Shown here piece by piece: positions 9,753 to 20,293 of a stretch of DNA of 46,297 nt. Position 1 is the stretch's first letter, and every line of letters starts with the position of its first letter. The notes beneath the pieces were generated by a model that was not told the origin of the DNA, ran no database searches, and saw only the letters and a list, made by a program, of their open reading frames with translations. The position numbers and the translations under genes are program-made. The stretch is from Paulinella micropora (lineage: Eukaryota; Cercozoa; Imbricatea; Euglyphida). The DNA is taken from the NCBI GenBank assembly GCA_009731375.1, contig BJOX01000038.1:1142776-1189072 (forward strand). Direction: 5' to 3'.

Positions 9753-10072
9753 TTCGGGATCGGAGGCACTAAGGGTGGTGGGTCAGATCTATCCTCCCTG
9801 ACCTCCACTGCCTTAGTGTTGCCGTTCCCTGTATTGGGGTCATTGGGGGGCGCCTTGTGTGGGGGCGATTCGGACGATAGGCCCCCGGCTGGGGAAGTAT
9901 CTCCCCCAGTCGGGAGTACCTCTACCGATATCTCCCCCAAAGCATTACCTTGACTTTCCGGGTGTTGAGGGGTTCGTTGGGATTCCGGAGGGGGCAAATG
10001 CCATTTTACCGAAAACATCATTTCAGAGGCGTTTGCATCTGCTAGAGATTTGGATGCTTCCCTCTTTCCCAA
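9746..10072 (-). pseudogene. Copia integrase-RT linker fragment
   Basis: Pro/Ser/Gly-rich frame that overlaps the start of the RT-containing frame and lies where Copia polyproteins have a variable linker between integrase and RT. Upstream it runs into a poly-C tract (10095-10108) and then non-coding sequence, the apparent edge of an insertion. Confidence 0.5.
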
Positions 10073-10089
10073 CTTCCAGCATATGTCTT

Positions 10090-11905
10090 TTTACCCCCCC
10101 CCCCCCCTTGGGGTCTTTAGTCGATTCGCCGGTTTAAAAATAATAAGACATATATAGTTAAATTCTTCAGATGACCCTGGTTCAGAATCTGCAATCAATT
10201 TTAAATTATTTTTAGTAGTTTTGACAAACGAAGCATTTGAAGTTGTAAAAAAATCACTATTTCTTGTGGAAAAATTTTCGGAAACTTTGTCAAAAAGACA
10301 GGTCGGTCCGTAACTTTTTTGCTGATTCAATGTGGTAAAAAAAATTGGTTTGCAACCATGATTATAATTAAAGAATCTGTTTTTGCTTGTTATTTTCTTA
10401 GCTTTTGAACTATCGAACGTTATACAATGCATATCGATAAATAATTTGATTGAATTTTGAAAAAAATTCAACATCTCTGGGACACACAAAGTCGGCCGGA
10501 AAACAGTCCCTTAAGGGCAGCTGAACAAGCAAATAAAAAATTATTTCTAAAACAATTGACGGTCCAGCTCCTAAATAGGTTGGGGGAGTCCTAACACACT
10601 ATACGTTCAAATCTACGTAATTTTTGTTGAAAAATCACACGAAATCCAAAAAGAAAAATAGTCAAAACTTTTTTGACATCCCAACATCTTGGACTTGCAT
10701 GCCTCCAGGAATGAAGCAGGCACATCCCTTTTTCAATATTTTTGTATCTATCGTAAGTATATGTCAGTGAGACATGATTACACTTAAAAAAACTGTAGGA
10801 ACAAGGTCCAGGAAAAAATATACAGGCATGTGTAGGTCAGACAGGTGAAGTTGTGAAAACCCACTTTTTGGTTTGTAGCTTCTAGGCAAAATAAACAAAA
10901 ATCCTTTTATGGAGCTTTAATTTATGATAATAAAAGATGATTACAATACTTAAAAGTCTTAAAACGGATAAATACTAAGATGTATATGTCCCCAAAACTA
11001 AAAAAATGCAGGTTTTGTGATTTTGAGTTTTTGTCTCCTACAGACATTGACAGATTACACAAAGTTGGAGAAATACGTTTAATGATCAAACAAAACGATT
11101 TGTCTATTCATCAGTGTAAGAAATAATTATCAAACTACGAAATATTAGATTTTCACGTTTCGACAAGGAAAAATTAGGTGATTTTCTACTAGCTAGTTTG
11201 TAGCCTACAAGTAAAAGTATCAAGAAATATTTTGTACAAGTGATGAATAACACTTAAAGTTACTATGTATATACTTAGATAGCTATGATATGCATTGTGC
11301 TAAGAGATATCTGATGCACTCAGGGAACCCTCCCCTCTCAGCTTTTTCCTAGGTTGGCCGGGCCAGGATAAAAAACCGCAAAAATCGGGGAATTTCTTTG
11401 CATTTTTTCCAGTCAAGATGATGTCAAAAAGTTGGGAAACAAGCTTTCGTTTGTTAAGGGATCTTGACATACAGCAGTAAGGTTTTCAAAGATAGCTTCC
11501 TGCGGACATATAAAATAAACCCATAACTAAGAAATATAGTTAAAACCTCATTGAACAACCTTTTTTAAGTCGAATTTGTTCGAGTCAAAGGGAAAAAAAA
11601 CCCAGGAAACTACTCCTCCTAAACTACTGTATCTTTTTCCAAACCGACTTCAGATTCTGAAAACTCATTCTCGATATTAGTCCCGACCAAATTTTGGCGA
11701 ATATAGACAGCCTTTGCCATCAACTTTTTTCAATGAATAAAACACAAAATTTTGAATTTGAATTTTGAATTTAAAATTCATTTTTTTCGATTTTTGAAAA
11801 CAGTGGGGGCTAGATTGCATCGTGATCTTTCTAACAAAAAAAACAGATCACAAAAAGGTTGAAAACTTCAAAAGTTATAGTTGCCTCCGTTTTGGACCCC
11901 ACTAA
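10090..11905. mobile_element. About 1.8 kb AT-rich insertion splitting the Copia pol region
   Basis: Copia coding sequence stops at about 10090 and resumes at about 11905 with the end of integrase, so this stretch is probably inserted DNA. It is AT-rich and has no convincing gene; a 132-residue minus frame at 10091-10489 resembles nothing I know. Both edges contain GGGGTC-like sequence in inverted orientation (about 10109, and GGACCCC at about 11894), which might be worn terminal repeats. Type undetermined. Confidence 0.45.
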
Positions 11906-12615
11906 AACGACCTAAAAAACATGTGACATCGAACACGACATCACGAACATTACTGTGTATTTTCCTTGCAACAGGATCATATACCCGATAATATCATGTA
12001 TTCCGTTCATACCCGAGAAATACTATTCTCTTTCCTCTCTCACCCTTCCCCCTCTTAGCATCCACTTTCATAAAAGCAGTGCATCCGATAGGTCTTAGGT
12101 GGTGTAGCATGGGTTTTCGTTTGTGGGTGACTTTGTAGGGTGATTTCCATTTGAAGGGTCCATGGGCGATAGGCAAGAGATTGCCAAAATACGTCGCTTC
12201 TTTCTCGGCTTCCACCCACGTAGAAGGTGGAAGCTCGGCGTCGCTAAGGATAGCCCTAGGCCCACCATTGGTTTGGTGGGACCGCTCTACCTTAGCTACA
12301 ACCTGTTTCTCCCCTGTTGGGGCCTCGAGAAAGACTGGTTGATTTACGTCAACCCACTCTTTGAACTCTTTGTACATGCCGTACTCTTGGTCACAGGTGA
12401 GGAACTTAACTTTCTTCCCTGCGTGTCTCTCAAAGAAAGCAATAGCTTTGAGAAAACAAGGAAAAAATTCGTTCTTGTGACGCAAATAGTAATCAAGTTC
12501 AAAGTTGGACGCTAAACTGAACAGTAAACTTATACCGCTTACCGTCCCATGATGTCGTATTCCACCAACCCTGGGTATCCATTGAGATGTGGATCCCGGG
12601 TCGGTGTTCTACGAC
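11906..12615 (-). pseudogene. Copia integrase (rve) core and C-terminus, frameshifted
   Basis: Reading down the minus strand: GIHISMDTQGWWNTTSW near 12600 gives the first catalytic Asp, FLTCDQEYG near 12390 the second, and AKVERSHQT the Glu. Then come CTAFMKVDAKRGKGERGKR and VFLGYERN. After one frameshift the frame continues as YRVYDPVARKIHSNV and VVFDV, the typical C-terminal Copia integrase block. The element enzyme inserts cDNA into the genome. Stops and frameshifts make it non-functional. Confidence 0.85.
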
Positions 12616-12950
12616 ATGATGGTTCTTTTTGAAGTGTAGTGTGGTGTCTTTTTGATTTTATTCCGCAAACACCACTCACACTTCATTATTCGTTCTCTCC
12701 ACTCTTTTCCAACTATCTTTACTCCCATATACTTAGCCATCCTCTCCATGGCCTTTACCCCTCTGTGTTTACACATGCGGTGAAATACGGTGGCGTGTAT
12801 GTTTTCATGGTAGTGGGGACGGACAACAGGACGCAACACCATGTCATCCTCCTGCTCTGCTCTCTCACCTCTCTCTGTGTCTATCTCAGTAGAATAAGGT
12901 ACGTAAGTATGAGACACATCACATTGCCAACCACACATACAAGGAGACAA
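12609..12950 (-). pseudogene. Copia GAG-pre-integrase zinc domain
   Basis: Contains VFHRMCKHRGVKAMERMAKY followed by MKCEWCLRNKIKKTP, giving the H-H-C-C arrangement of the integrase N-terminal zinc-binding module. It directly precedes the integrase core in element orientation. It overlaps the next frame slightly and is probably joined to it by a frameshift. Confidence 0.75.
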
Positions 12951-13013
12951 ACAACAGTATATGTCATGGTATGCAGATAGGTTGGATCTTTGAGAAAGGT
13001 GATAGGACAGTTG

Positions 13014-13706
13014 TCAAGCTTGTACCCCCGAGCCCGATGAATCATCGGACTCGGGAGTCTCACTTGTTTCAGGAGGGGGGTTAGGTTGATTGGTTGTTTC
13101 CGTATCAAGGTGAGACTGTGTGCTGGGTTCATACCATTCATTGGGGTCGAGTGGTTTGGTCCCTGGGGCGTCAAAGACTGTGAGGCTGTTAGGTAGAGCT
13201 CTACCCCTGGCTACTATCTGTTTCTCCTCAATTCGAATGGGCTTCTTTAGGACGATGACCTGATTGTTCTGATGTACTACCGCAAACCCTTTTCGCACCC
13301 ACGCCGAGGTTGCGACTAACCCATATTTTAAATGTGGATTATAGGTGGTATGTGAATCAAAGACACAGTCTTCATCCCCGTTAGATCCCGAAAGGTTCAT
13401 TTGAACCTTGCCCTTGTACTCAGTCCTAATGCTCCCTTTGGCAATCCTGAACTTCTGTGGGGCCTTCACAAGTTTGATGAATGTGGTTTTGTCGGGAGAT
13501 TGTGTTTCGCTCGCACCCCTGTCATCTACCCACACAATATTATTAGCTTTAGTATCGCTGTCTGTTTCATTTCCCATCAACATAATGGCACATTCAGTAT
13601 GTGGGTTGTCTTGTGTTGCAGTGTATGTGCTTTGAGTGTTGGTGGTCGTGTCGGTCTGAGAACTATCTGTTGATTCATCCTCCTCCGGTGGAGTCTTACC
13701 CCCCAA
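13014..13706 (-). pseudogene. Copia aspartic protease region
   Basis: Contains NNIVWVDDRGASETQSPDK, the equivalent of the W-x-x-D-S-G-A-S active-site block, with the Ser after the catalytic Asp changed to Arg. This is followed by FRIAKGSIRTEYKGKVQM and HLKYGLVATSAWVRKGF. The protease would cut the gag-pol polyprotein; the altered active site suggests decay or a divergent enzyme. The C-terminal part is a Pro/Ser/Thr-rich linker. The frame is shifted relative to the upstream segment at about 13700. Confidence 0.75.
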
Positions 13707-14209
13707 ACAGCTTCAAGCTCCTCTATCTCTTCTAACATGTAAGGAAAGGAAGAGACAATCCCACGTGCAAATGGGTCTTCGTGTTTGGTAGCCATAATTA
13801 TTATGCAGTCATGTATCGCATAATACACCTCAGTGTAAAGCTCATCGTGCTCCCCATTCTTCGTTACGATCTGTCCGTCTCTCACTGTCCTATTCTTAAA
13901 CCCTTGGGCGAGGGCATTGAGGAGTCGTTGTAACTCTTCAATGGGCGGAAGTCCCCCCCTGCCCAACTCCTGTTTACCCTCTACCGTCCCTACTTTCCCC
14001 TGTTCGGATGTCATAGGAACGGTTGGTTGGCTGTTTGGGGTTTCTCCTGGCTCTCTTTCAGGTGGGACAGACACAACACGAGACACAGAGTGTGCATGAG
14101 TTAACAATGCAGACGTCACAGATGCGTTATGTGGTACAAGGGGTGCCGACAACACACTTAAGGACTGTGCTTGTGCATGAGATGGGGACAACACAGAGGT
14201 AAGAGGCAC
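13707..14209 (-). pseudogene. Copia gag-protease linker segment
   Basis: Frame with a Ser/Pro-rich start and a helical end (EELQRLLNALAQGFKNRTV, YMLEEIEELEAVWG) that runs into the protease frame after a frameshift. It is positioned between gag and protease. No independent domain is recognised. Confidence 0.5.
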
Positions 14210-14516
14210 GAACTGTCCTATCCCTACACCTACTCACTCTACTCCCGCTACTCCCATCTCTCTCCTACGTATGTTCTGTGTAGTAGTGGTCAGTGTAGTG
14301 GTAGTAGTAGGTAATGGAGCAGGGTTAGGTGAGGGACGAGTCACTATGTGCTGTCTCCATAGGGAGATTTTAGTGAATAAGGTGGCAGGTCCAATAGTAA
14401 GAGCATTGTAAGAGGTAGAAGACCTAAGTTCAATTTCTCCCTATACTTCGCTAGTATTTCCCCCCTCTTTGTCTCTTGATCAAGGTGCTTGCCACAGAAG
14501 TGACTGTCATGCTCTA

Positions 14517-15884
14517 CTAACCTAGCTGCACACTCTCCACCCTTTGCCCCTTTTCTCGCTGCCCCCAAACTCCACGAGCACCGAATACCAGTGTCAGGCA
14601 CTGTCGCCTCGCACTGCTTACTACTAGTGACAGGACAATACTCTTACGTATCGGTTTTCCGTGAAGGTTGAGGGGTGGGCCACCTACCTCACGAATGTGT
14701 ATGGGATGCAGCCCTTTCACGAGTATTTTTACGTATCCTGCCCTGGTACGTCTGAGTGCCCACTTCTCTTCCAGTGGTATGATCTGGTTAAGAGGAGTGG
14801 GGTCACCAGCCATATCAAGGGACGTAAAAAAGTTATTCTCGTGAAGGGGTGGGATAGTGGGGCGTGTGTGTGTGGAGGCATTTTGAATAGATGATGCATG
14901 CTTGTCCTCATCTCCCCCTCGCACACCACTCTCCCGCTCACCCTCACCTCTATCTTCCGCGCCAGGTGGCACAAATGCGTGTGACAAAAGTGGTGTGTGG
15001 GGTGTAGATGAGAGGGGGTTCTTGCGTGTTTCGTTGTCTCCCTCTTCTCCCTCTCCTTCTTTTATAATCATCATGATAGCCATATGATGAATGCACCCCA
15101 CCTCTCCCTCATCTTCTGACTCTGAATCTGAATCTGACCCAGAAGAAGGCTCAAACTTATTTTGCAAGCTTGGGTCTTCTTCTTCGTCACTCTCAGAAGA
15201 GGAAGAGGAGGAAGGGGAAGGGGATTCAGCATTCAAACTTATCATCTTCTTCTTAATGAAATCAGATGCTTTCAGCTTTCTTCTTTCCTTGCTGCTCTCC
15301 TTCTCCTTCTTCTTCTTCTTACTCCTTGTCTCCTCTCTCTTGTCCTGTCTGCCTGTCTTCTCAGACTGTCTGTCCTTATCCTTCTCTCTTACACTTCCTT
15401 TATCAGACACCATTATGGACACTCTCGCTCGTCTTCTAATAGGACATTTCAATGGACCATGTCCATCTTTAGGACAGTCAGTTAGTTGACATTTGACAAG
15501 ACAAAAGGCAATCCTATGGTCGGGGAAGAGGCAGTTCCAACACACGCCTTCCTCTCCCCCTTCCTGAATACTAGCTCCTGTCTGAGGTAGTTTGGGGTTC
15601 CTTCTGTTCTTAGTTGCCCTTACCAAATTGATAGTGATAGGGTCAGACTTCGAACTTCCGGAACCGTATAGCTTACGTAACTTGCCCTGAGAGACATGAC
15701 CTTGAGCCAGTTGTTCTATTACTTTTAGAAACTCTTCAAGGTTAGGTCTCTGATCAGGTAGCAAAGCTTGCCAGGTATTCTGATGGTACCTTTTGAAAGG
15801 TTGCATGTGTTTAAGCTTCCTCATGATCATATCTGTTTTCATGATCTCAGGAATCACACCCATCAGCTTTTCTTGCTTCTTCAA
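14517..15884 (-). pseudogene. Copia gag with zinc-knuckle-like cluster
   Basis: The N-terminal 75 residues are helical, as in UBN2-type gag (FKRYHQNTWQALLPDQRPNL). Then comes a Cys/His cluster, CWNCLFPDHRIAFC with CQLTDC and GHGPLKC, reminiscent of paired zinc knuckles. A long Lys/Glu/Ser-rich low-complexity stretch follows. Gag would form the particle and bind element RNA. It is separated from the gag N-terminus at 16168-16527 by stops or frameshifts at about 15890-16160. Confidence 0.7.
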
Positions 15885-16167
15885 AAGAGCTAGTGTAGTT
15901 AGCTAACCACGCACTTACCTCACTGGGTTCCTTTGGGTACGAATGATAGACTGCTTCTTGGTCCTCTTCAAACTTTATGAGGTCAAGGCCCCCATAATGT
16001 TTTTTGAGGGCCAAGAAGCAGGCTACCCCATCGGTTCTCCCCTATCTCATAATTGCCATCACTTTCCTGTCATGAGCGCAAGATTGAAGTAAGAAAGCAT
16101 AGAGGAGCCTATTCAATCTTGCTTTCTTTTCTTTTTTTCTCTCACTCATAATACTGCTCGCTGAATC

Positions 16168-16527
16168 TTAATGCAAATAGCGGCTGGGGCTTGTTCCTCC
16201 CAGCATTGGCATCTCAGATTTTTGATCAGTAGGTATGATGGTTAGCGGTTCAGCAGAAGCATCTCTCTCCTCTTTCTTAACCTTAGCTGCTGCTTCTTCT
16301 TGTTCGCCTGTTCCTTCTTCTTCCTCTCCTTTAGGTGATTTAAAGGAAGGGTTGGTAGGAGAATCAGGAGGGATGTAGACAGATAGTGGCTTGGCTAAGG
16401 CGTGAGTCTGGAAACCTGGTATTAATGATAGGATTTCTGGGTGCGTGACACCTATTATAGATATATAGGTGTATTCCCACAGCTCCCATTCTCTCCCATG
16501 ATCATACTTAGGCGTTTCCAGCCTCAT
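16168..16527 (-). pseudogene. Copia gag N-terminal segment
   Basis: Starts MRLETPKYDHGREWELWEY at the ATG at 16527. A near-identical start (MRLDPPKFDHGKEWELFGEY) lies at about 17460 in the second element copy, which supports this region as the start of gag. The C-terminal half is Glu/Ala-rich. The 5' leader contains the hairpin array at 16673-16808. Confidence 0.65.
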
Positions 16528-16570
16528 TGACTAAGTCAGAGTTATTAGATGCCATATTAGCGTTTCAAAG

Positions 16571-16583
16571 GGCGGAAGGTAGG
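16571..16583. promoter_or_regulatory. Anti-loop sequence before gag, complementary to the hairpin loops
   Basis: GGCGGAAGGTAGG on the plus strand contains GCGGAAGG, the exact complement of the CCTTCCGC loop core in the hairpins at 16673-16808. The same sequence sits in the same place in the second copy (17534-17549). Confidence 0.55.
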
Positions 16584-16672
16584 AGAAACCTCGACTACCA
16601 GATTTGCTTTTACTATCTAGTGAAGCTAGATTAGGAAGTATTTGTTCTTATTGAACAGTTCGATTAAAATTA

Positions 16673-16808
16673 GGTGGCAGCCTTCCGCACGTTTCACCCC
16701 AGGTGTTTGTTGGCAGCCTTCCGCACGTTCCAACAGTTCACCTGATTTGGTGACAGCCTTCCGCACGTCACCAGTTCGTTTTTTCTGTGGTAGCCTTCCA
16801 CACACCAC
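16673..16808. repeat. Array of four hairpins with constant loop, copy 1
   Basis: Four stem-loops at about 36-40 base spacing share the loop AGCCTTCCGCAC (CCACAC in the last), while the stems differ but pair: GGTG/CACC (16673-16698), TGTTGG/CCAACA (16708-16735), GGTGAC/GTCACC (16748-16773), GTGGT/ACCAC (16787-16808). In the element's orientation they lie in the leader before gag. The paired changes point to selected structure. Confidence 0.7.
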
Positions 16809-17083
16809 GAAAAACGCTGAAAATTTGAATAAGTGAATACAGTTTATCAGGCTTTACTATCACGCTTCAAGGCTTCATAACCTGTTAGACTACTGTACTA
16901 AACCGGAGTCAAATCTAAGCTGATTAGATCGTCTGCAAGTTAAACTTTATTAGAAGAACGCGCCAAAGCAAAGAGCGGGAACGTATTAGGCCGGACGCAC
17001 GTAATGGCTCTAACGACACGGATTTACATAAGCCGGCCCGTACTGTCCACCGAATTAATATATTATATTAATATGGTCTAACA
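16809..17083 (-). mobile_element. Copia LTR-like segment B
   Basis: Aligns with 17778-18038. Shared landmarks are GGCTCTAACGACAC-type sequence, AGGCCGGAC, and the outer end GGTCTAACA, whose minus-strand reading TGTTAGACC begins with TG as LTRs do. It lies between the deleted copy (3' side) and the long copy (5' side), so it may serve both. The inner end is not resolvable. Confidence 0.5.
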
Positions 17084-17240
17084 GATTGTTGGGGAGGGAT
17101 CTGCCCCTCACGACAATCTGATACTCCTTGATGTGTCTTGGTGACTTTAACACGATCACTTGGTTGTTTGGTGGACTACCGCGAGTCCGCGTTTCAACCA
17201 TGCTGAGGTGGCTATTAATACCAACCCGCCGGTAGTTCAA
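17055..17240 (-). pseudogene. Protease-region fragment of deleted Copia copy
   Basis: Encodes NNQVIVLKSPRHIKEYQIVVRGRSLPNNL, paralogous to a stretch C-terminal to the protease of the long copy (NNQVIVLKKPIRIEEKQIV). In this copy it lies only about 100 bases from gag start sequence, so gag and protease interiors are deleted. Confidence 0.65.
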
Positions 17241-17332
17241 ATGAGGATTGTAGTGGTATGTGAGTCATACACTTGCACCTGCTCTCGGGAGTCCGTTTGC
17301 TTCGTTGTATAGGTTTTGCTAAGCGGTGAGAC

Positions 17333-17533
17333 TCAAAGCCTGGAATCAATTATAGCTAGTATTTTTGTGTGTGTGACACCTATATCAATAACTGACGTAA
17401 AGGTGTATTCGCCGAACAACTCCCATTCCTTTCCGTGGTCGAACTTTGGAGGATCTAGCCTCATCTCAACTATATAAATCAGAACCCGTAAGGAACCTTG
17501 ATACGCCACTGATTTTGAATTCGGGCGTACCAA
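17333..17533 (-). pseudogene. Gag N-terminus of deleted Copia copy
   Basis: Contains MRLDPPKFDHGKEWELFGEY and TFTSVIDIGVTHTKILAI, clearly related to the gag start of the long copy at 16527. The frame upstream lacks the hairpin leader, so the ATG at about 17463 is the likely original start. It ends after about 45 residues of homology. Confidence 0.65.
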
Positions 17534-17777
17534 GGGCGGAAGGTAGGAGTAGTGCTCAACGGTAGAGAAGCGGGATGGCGTTAGCCTTCAGGACTTCAAA
17601 TTATTAGTTATTAACGTTATGCTAGCAGCTAGGTGGCAGCCTTCCGCACGATCCGCCTAGTGTGTCTGGTGGTAGCCTTCCGCACACATGCCAAATTCAA
17701 ATCAGTATTTGGTGACAGCCTTCCACACGTACACCAGTTCGTGATGATTTTCGGCGGCAGCCTTCCGCACGCCCCGA
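17534..17777. repeat. Anti-loop and four-hairpin array, copy 2
   Basis: GGGCGGAAGGTAGGAG at 17534-17549 is followed by four hairpins at about 17630-17777. The loops are again AGCCTTCCGCAC or AGCCTTCCACAC. Stems differ from copy 1 yet still pair: TAGGTGG/CCGCCTA, TGGTG/CACCA, and TCGG/CCGA are the clearest; the second hairpin needs G-T pairs. Confidence 0.65.
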
Positions 17778-18038
17778 TATTAATAATACGCTATAAGTCA
17801 CAGTGAATAAAGTCTACCAGACCTAACGTTCACGCTACAAGGCTCTATAACCTGTGAGACTAACTTAATAATCTGCCGGATACTAGCTATGGCCTACAGT
17901 AGAAACTTGATTGAGAAAGGGCGCCAAGGGAACGGCCCGAATACATACTAGGCCGGACATAAGTAATGGCTCTAACGACACACATTACATATGCCGGACC
18001 ACACTGACTAACAGATTAATTATATTAATAGGTCTAAC
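17778..18038 (-). mobile_element. Copia LTR-like segment A
   Basis: Paralogue of 16809-17083. It ends GGTCTAACAA, which on the minus strand gives the LTR-like start TGTTAGACC. It is the outermost recognisable part of the tandem Copia structure on this side. Confidence 0.5.
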
Positions 18039-18499
18039 AATTTAATTAAGCTTAAGTTTTGAATAAGAAAATGAATCATACGAATACACTACTAGTACAC
18101 TGAATAGTTTACACAAGGGAGAAAAGGCCAAAATCAGGCTTCATCGTAAAAGCTTTCAAAAAACACCAACGCAACCAACCTGGTCCAATTTACTGACATC
18201 TAAAAGTTGAAAAGCACGCCGCCCGGTGCGTTCGGGGTGAGCACGGGAGCTTACATCTTATAAAGTTGATGGTTTCAACATTGAGAGAGACCAGGCCAAA
18301 TTTGACACAGGGTTCAACCTAAAAGCTCTTGTTACGAATAAGGTCTGATGGGTAATATGTAAAGTAAATCTCTACCTAGGTAGGTAAAGCTCTTGTTACG
18401 AATAAGTTAAATGCATGAAAGAGGTTAGACAACTGTAGCTTGCTAACTTGAAGGTTCACGCCTCACTACACGATACAGCTTCTAGATGTGCATGAATGA
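18039..18499. other. Non-coding spacer
   Basis: No gene seen. AAAGCTCTTGTTACGAATAA occurs twice (about 18320 and 18386). Confidence 0.6.
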
Positions 18500-18642
18500 A
18501 TGGATGGATGGATGGATGGAGGAGGGAAAGAAGAAGAAGAAGAAGAAGAAGAAGAATAAGAAGAAGAAGAAGAATAAGAAGAAGGAGGAGGAGGAGGAGG
18601 AGGAGGAGAAGGAGGAGAAGGAGGAGGAGGAGGAGGAGGAGC
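18500..18642. repeat. (GGAT)n, (AAG)n and (GGA)n microsatellite
   Basis: Purine-rich tri- and tetranucleotide repeats. The long frames across it on both strands are artefacts. The stretch after it (18643-19135) shows no gene. Confidence 0.9.
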
Positions 18643-19135
18643 AGCAGCATTCAATCGTTTGTGTCCGCTGGTTCTAGCCGGACGCTTGCTGACCTGCCGT
18701 TGGCTCCTAAGAAAACAATTATACTGACCAATCACATGGGGTCAAGTCTACGGGATAGAATGCAGAGGAAACAACATTTGTCAAGTGATAGTACTGGGGA
18801 CGTTCACGTTACAATTTCTCCCTCAAAATTCAAAATAGTCGTCCGCAAAATCAGTTGAACTCAAAATCCGCTCACAAATTCAAAATCTGCTTACAAATTC
18901 AGGAAAAGACAAAACTGGCCCCGGCACGTAGCAAAGCTGACGCCAGATCGTGCAAAAGTTGTGGCAAGCTAAAATAATTAAAAGCCGGAGCTGCGCGAGC
19001 ACCAAAACAGAGATCAAAAAGTACAAGAAACCAGTAATTTTTTTTTTGTTAAAATCGGGCTATAAAATTAAAACGCAAACGTCCCACTATTACTATGACA
19101 CTGCGAGAGTGATCACAGGCCCGACTATTTTCCCG

Positions 19136-19180
19136 ATAGAAAGAAAGAAAGAAAGAAAGAAAGCAAGAAAGCAAGAAAGC

Positions 19181-19220
<40 letters not shown>

Positions 19221-19748
19221 AGAGCGAAAGAGCGAGAGAGCGAGAGAGCGAGAGAGAGAGAGAGAGAGGAGGGAGAGAGAGAGAGAGAAAGAGAGAGATG
19301 GAGAGAGAGAGAGAGATGAGATAGATAGATAGAGAGAGAGAGATGGAGAGAGATGGAGATGGAGAGAGAGAGATGGAGAAGAGAGAGAGAGAGATGGAGA
19401 GAGAGATGGAGAGAGAGATGGAGAGATGGAGAGATGGAGAGAGAGAAGGAGATGAAGAGAGATGGAGAGATGGAGAGATGGAGAGAGAGAGAGAGAGAAA
19501 GAAAGAGAGAGAGAGAGAGAGAGATGGAGAGAGATGGAGAGATCGAGAGAGAGCTGGAGATAGATAGAGAGAGATAGAGAGATGGAGAGAGAGAAATGGA
19601 GAGAGAGAGATGGAGAGAGAGAAAGAGAGAGAGAGAGAGAGATGGGAGAGAGAGAGAGAGGGAGAGAGAGAGATGAGAGAGAGAGGGAGAGAGAGAGGGA
19701 GAGGGAGAGGGAGAGGGAGAGAGAGCGATAGAGAGATATAGAGAGATC
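19136..19748. repeat. (GAAA)n and (GA)n microsatellite with GATGGAGA variants
   Basis: GAAA units to about 19220, then over 500 bases of GA repeats broken by GATGGAGA blocks. It abuts the probable ankyrin exon at 19752-19833 and would be intronic if that exon is real. Confidence 0.9.
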
Positions 19749-19751
19749 TAC

Positions 19752-19833
19752 CAGGTTTTTCAAAGCACTGTAAGAGCTCGGGGTCAGCACGCAGACCCAG
19801 TGCTCGCGCCATATCCAACGCTGTCTTGCCTTC
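19752..19833 (-). CDS. Probable internal exon with ankyrin-repeat motif
   Basis: On the minus strand an acceptor-like TTTCAG at 19834-19839 precedes 82 coding bases, followed by a donor-like GTAGAT. The exon encodes EGKTALDMARALGLRADPEL then LQCFEKP. This matches the ankyrin repeat consensus (G-x-T-A-L-x-x-A-x-x-x-G) at the end of a repeat domain. Flanking sequence is microsatellite, hence intronic in this reading. Other exons were not found, so it may be an isolated relic of a host gene. Ankyrin repeats mediate protein binding. Confidence 0.5.
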
Positions 19834-20232
19834 CTGAAATCGACGGACAGATAAAGATATAGATAGATGAAATATCGACTAATGTCAGAAAAAAGGAGCT
19901 TCTGATTTCGTCAACCAGGAAGTCTGTGGGTAAAGTATTAACCCGATGCCCAGCTAAGCCGTGATGTTTGCATGGAAGGGACTGATACAGGCAATACCAA
20001 AGCTTCCTAGTACCAGGCGGGGCCAGGGCTCGTTCCATAAAGCGCCCCTTGCAGAACGAGCTCCCACCTCCATTACAGAGGGCCCAGTAAGCAGATGGAG
20101 TTTCGAGACTGTTCGACAGTCTAGTATAAACCGACAGAGCACTGTGGGTTTTATTCCGGGCTCAACAAGCGAGAAAGGGCACCCTGAGGGAACAGGATTG
20201 TGCTTCCCGTCGCTATTTCGGCATAATATGAC
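19834..20232. other. Non-coding, probably intronic or intergenic
   Basis: Mixed-composition sequence with short open frames on both strands and no recognisable domain. No splice partner for the ankyrin-like exon was identified. Confidence 0.4.

Positions 20233-20277
<45 letters not shown>
20233..20277. repeat. (GATA)n microsatellite
   Basis: About eleven GATA units next to the left arm of the palindrome at 20294. Confidence 0.95.
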
Positions 20278-20278
<1 letters not shown>

Positions 20279-20293
20279 TGTATATATATATAT

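Noticed and set aside
10091-10489. 132-residue minus frame with scattered Cys/His, considered as a THAP-like domain
   Set aside because: Cys/His spacing does not fit and no other domain appears; kept only as part of an unassigned insertion.
19093-19818. Ser/Leu-rich frames over 200 residues
   Set aside because: Translation of GA repeats; only the 82-base ankyrin-like exon at the edge is plausible.
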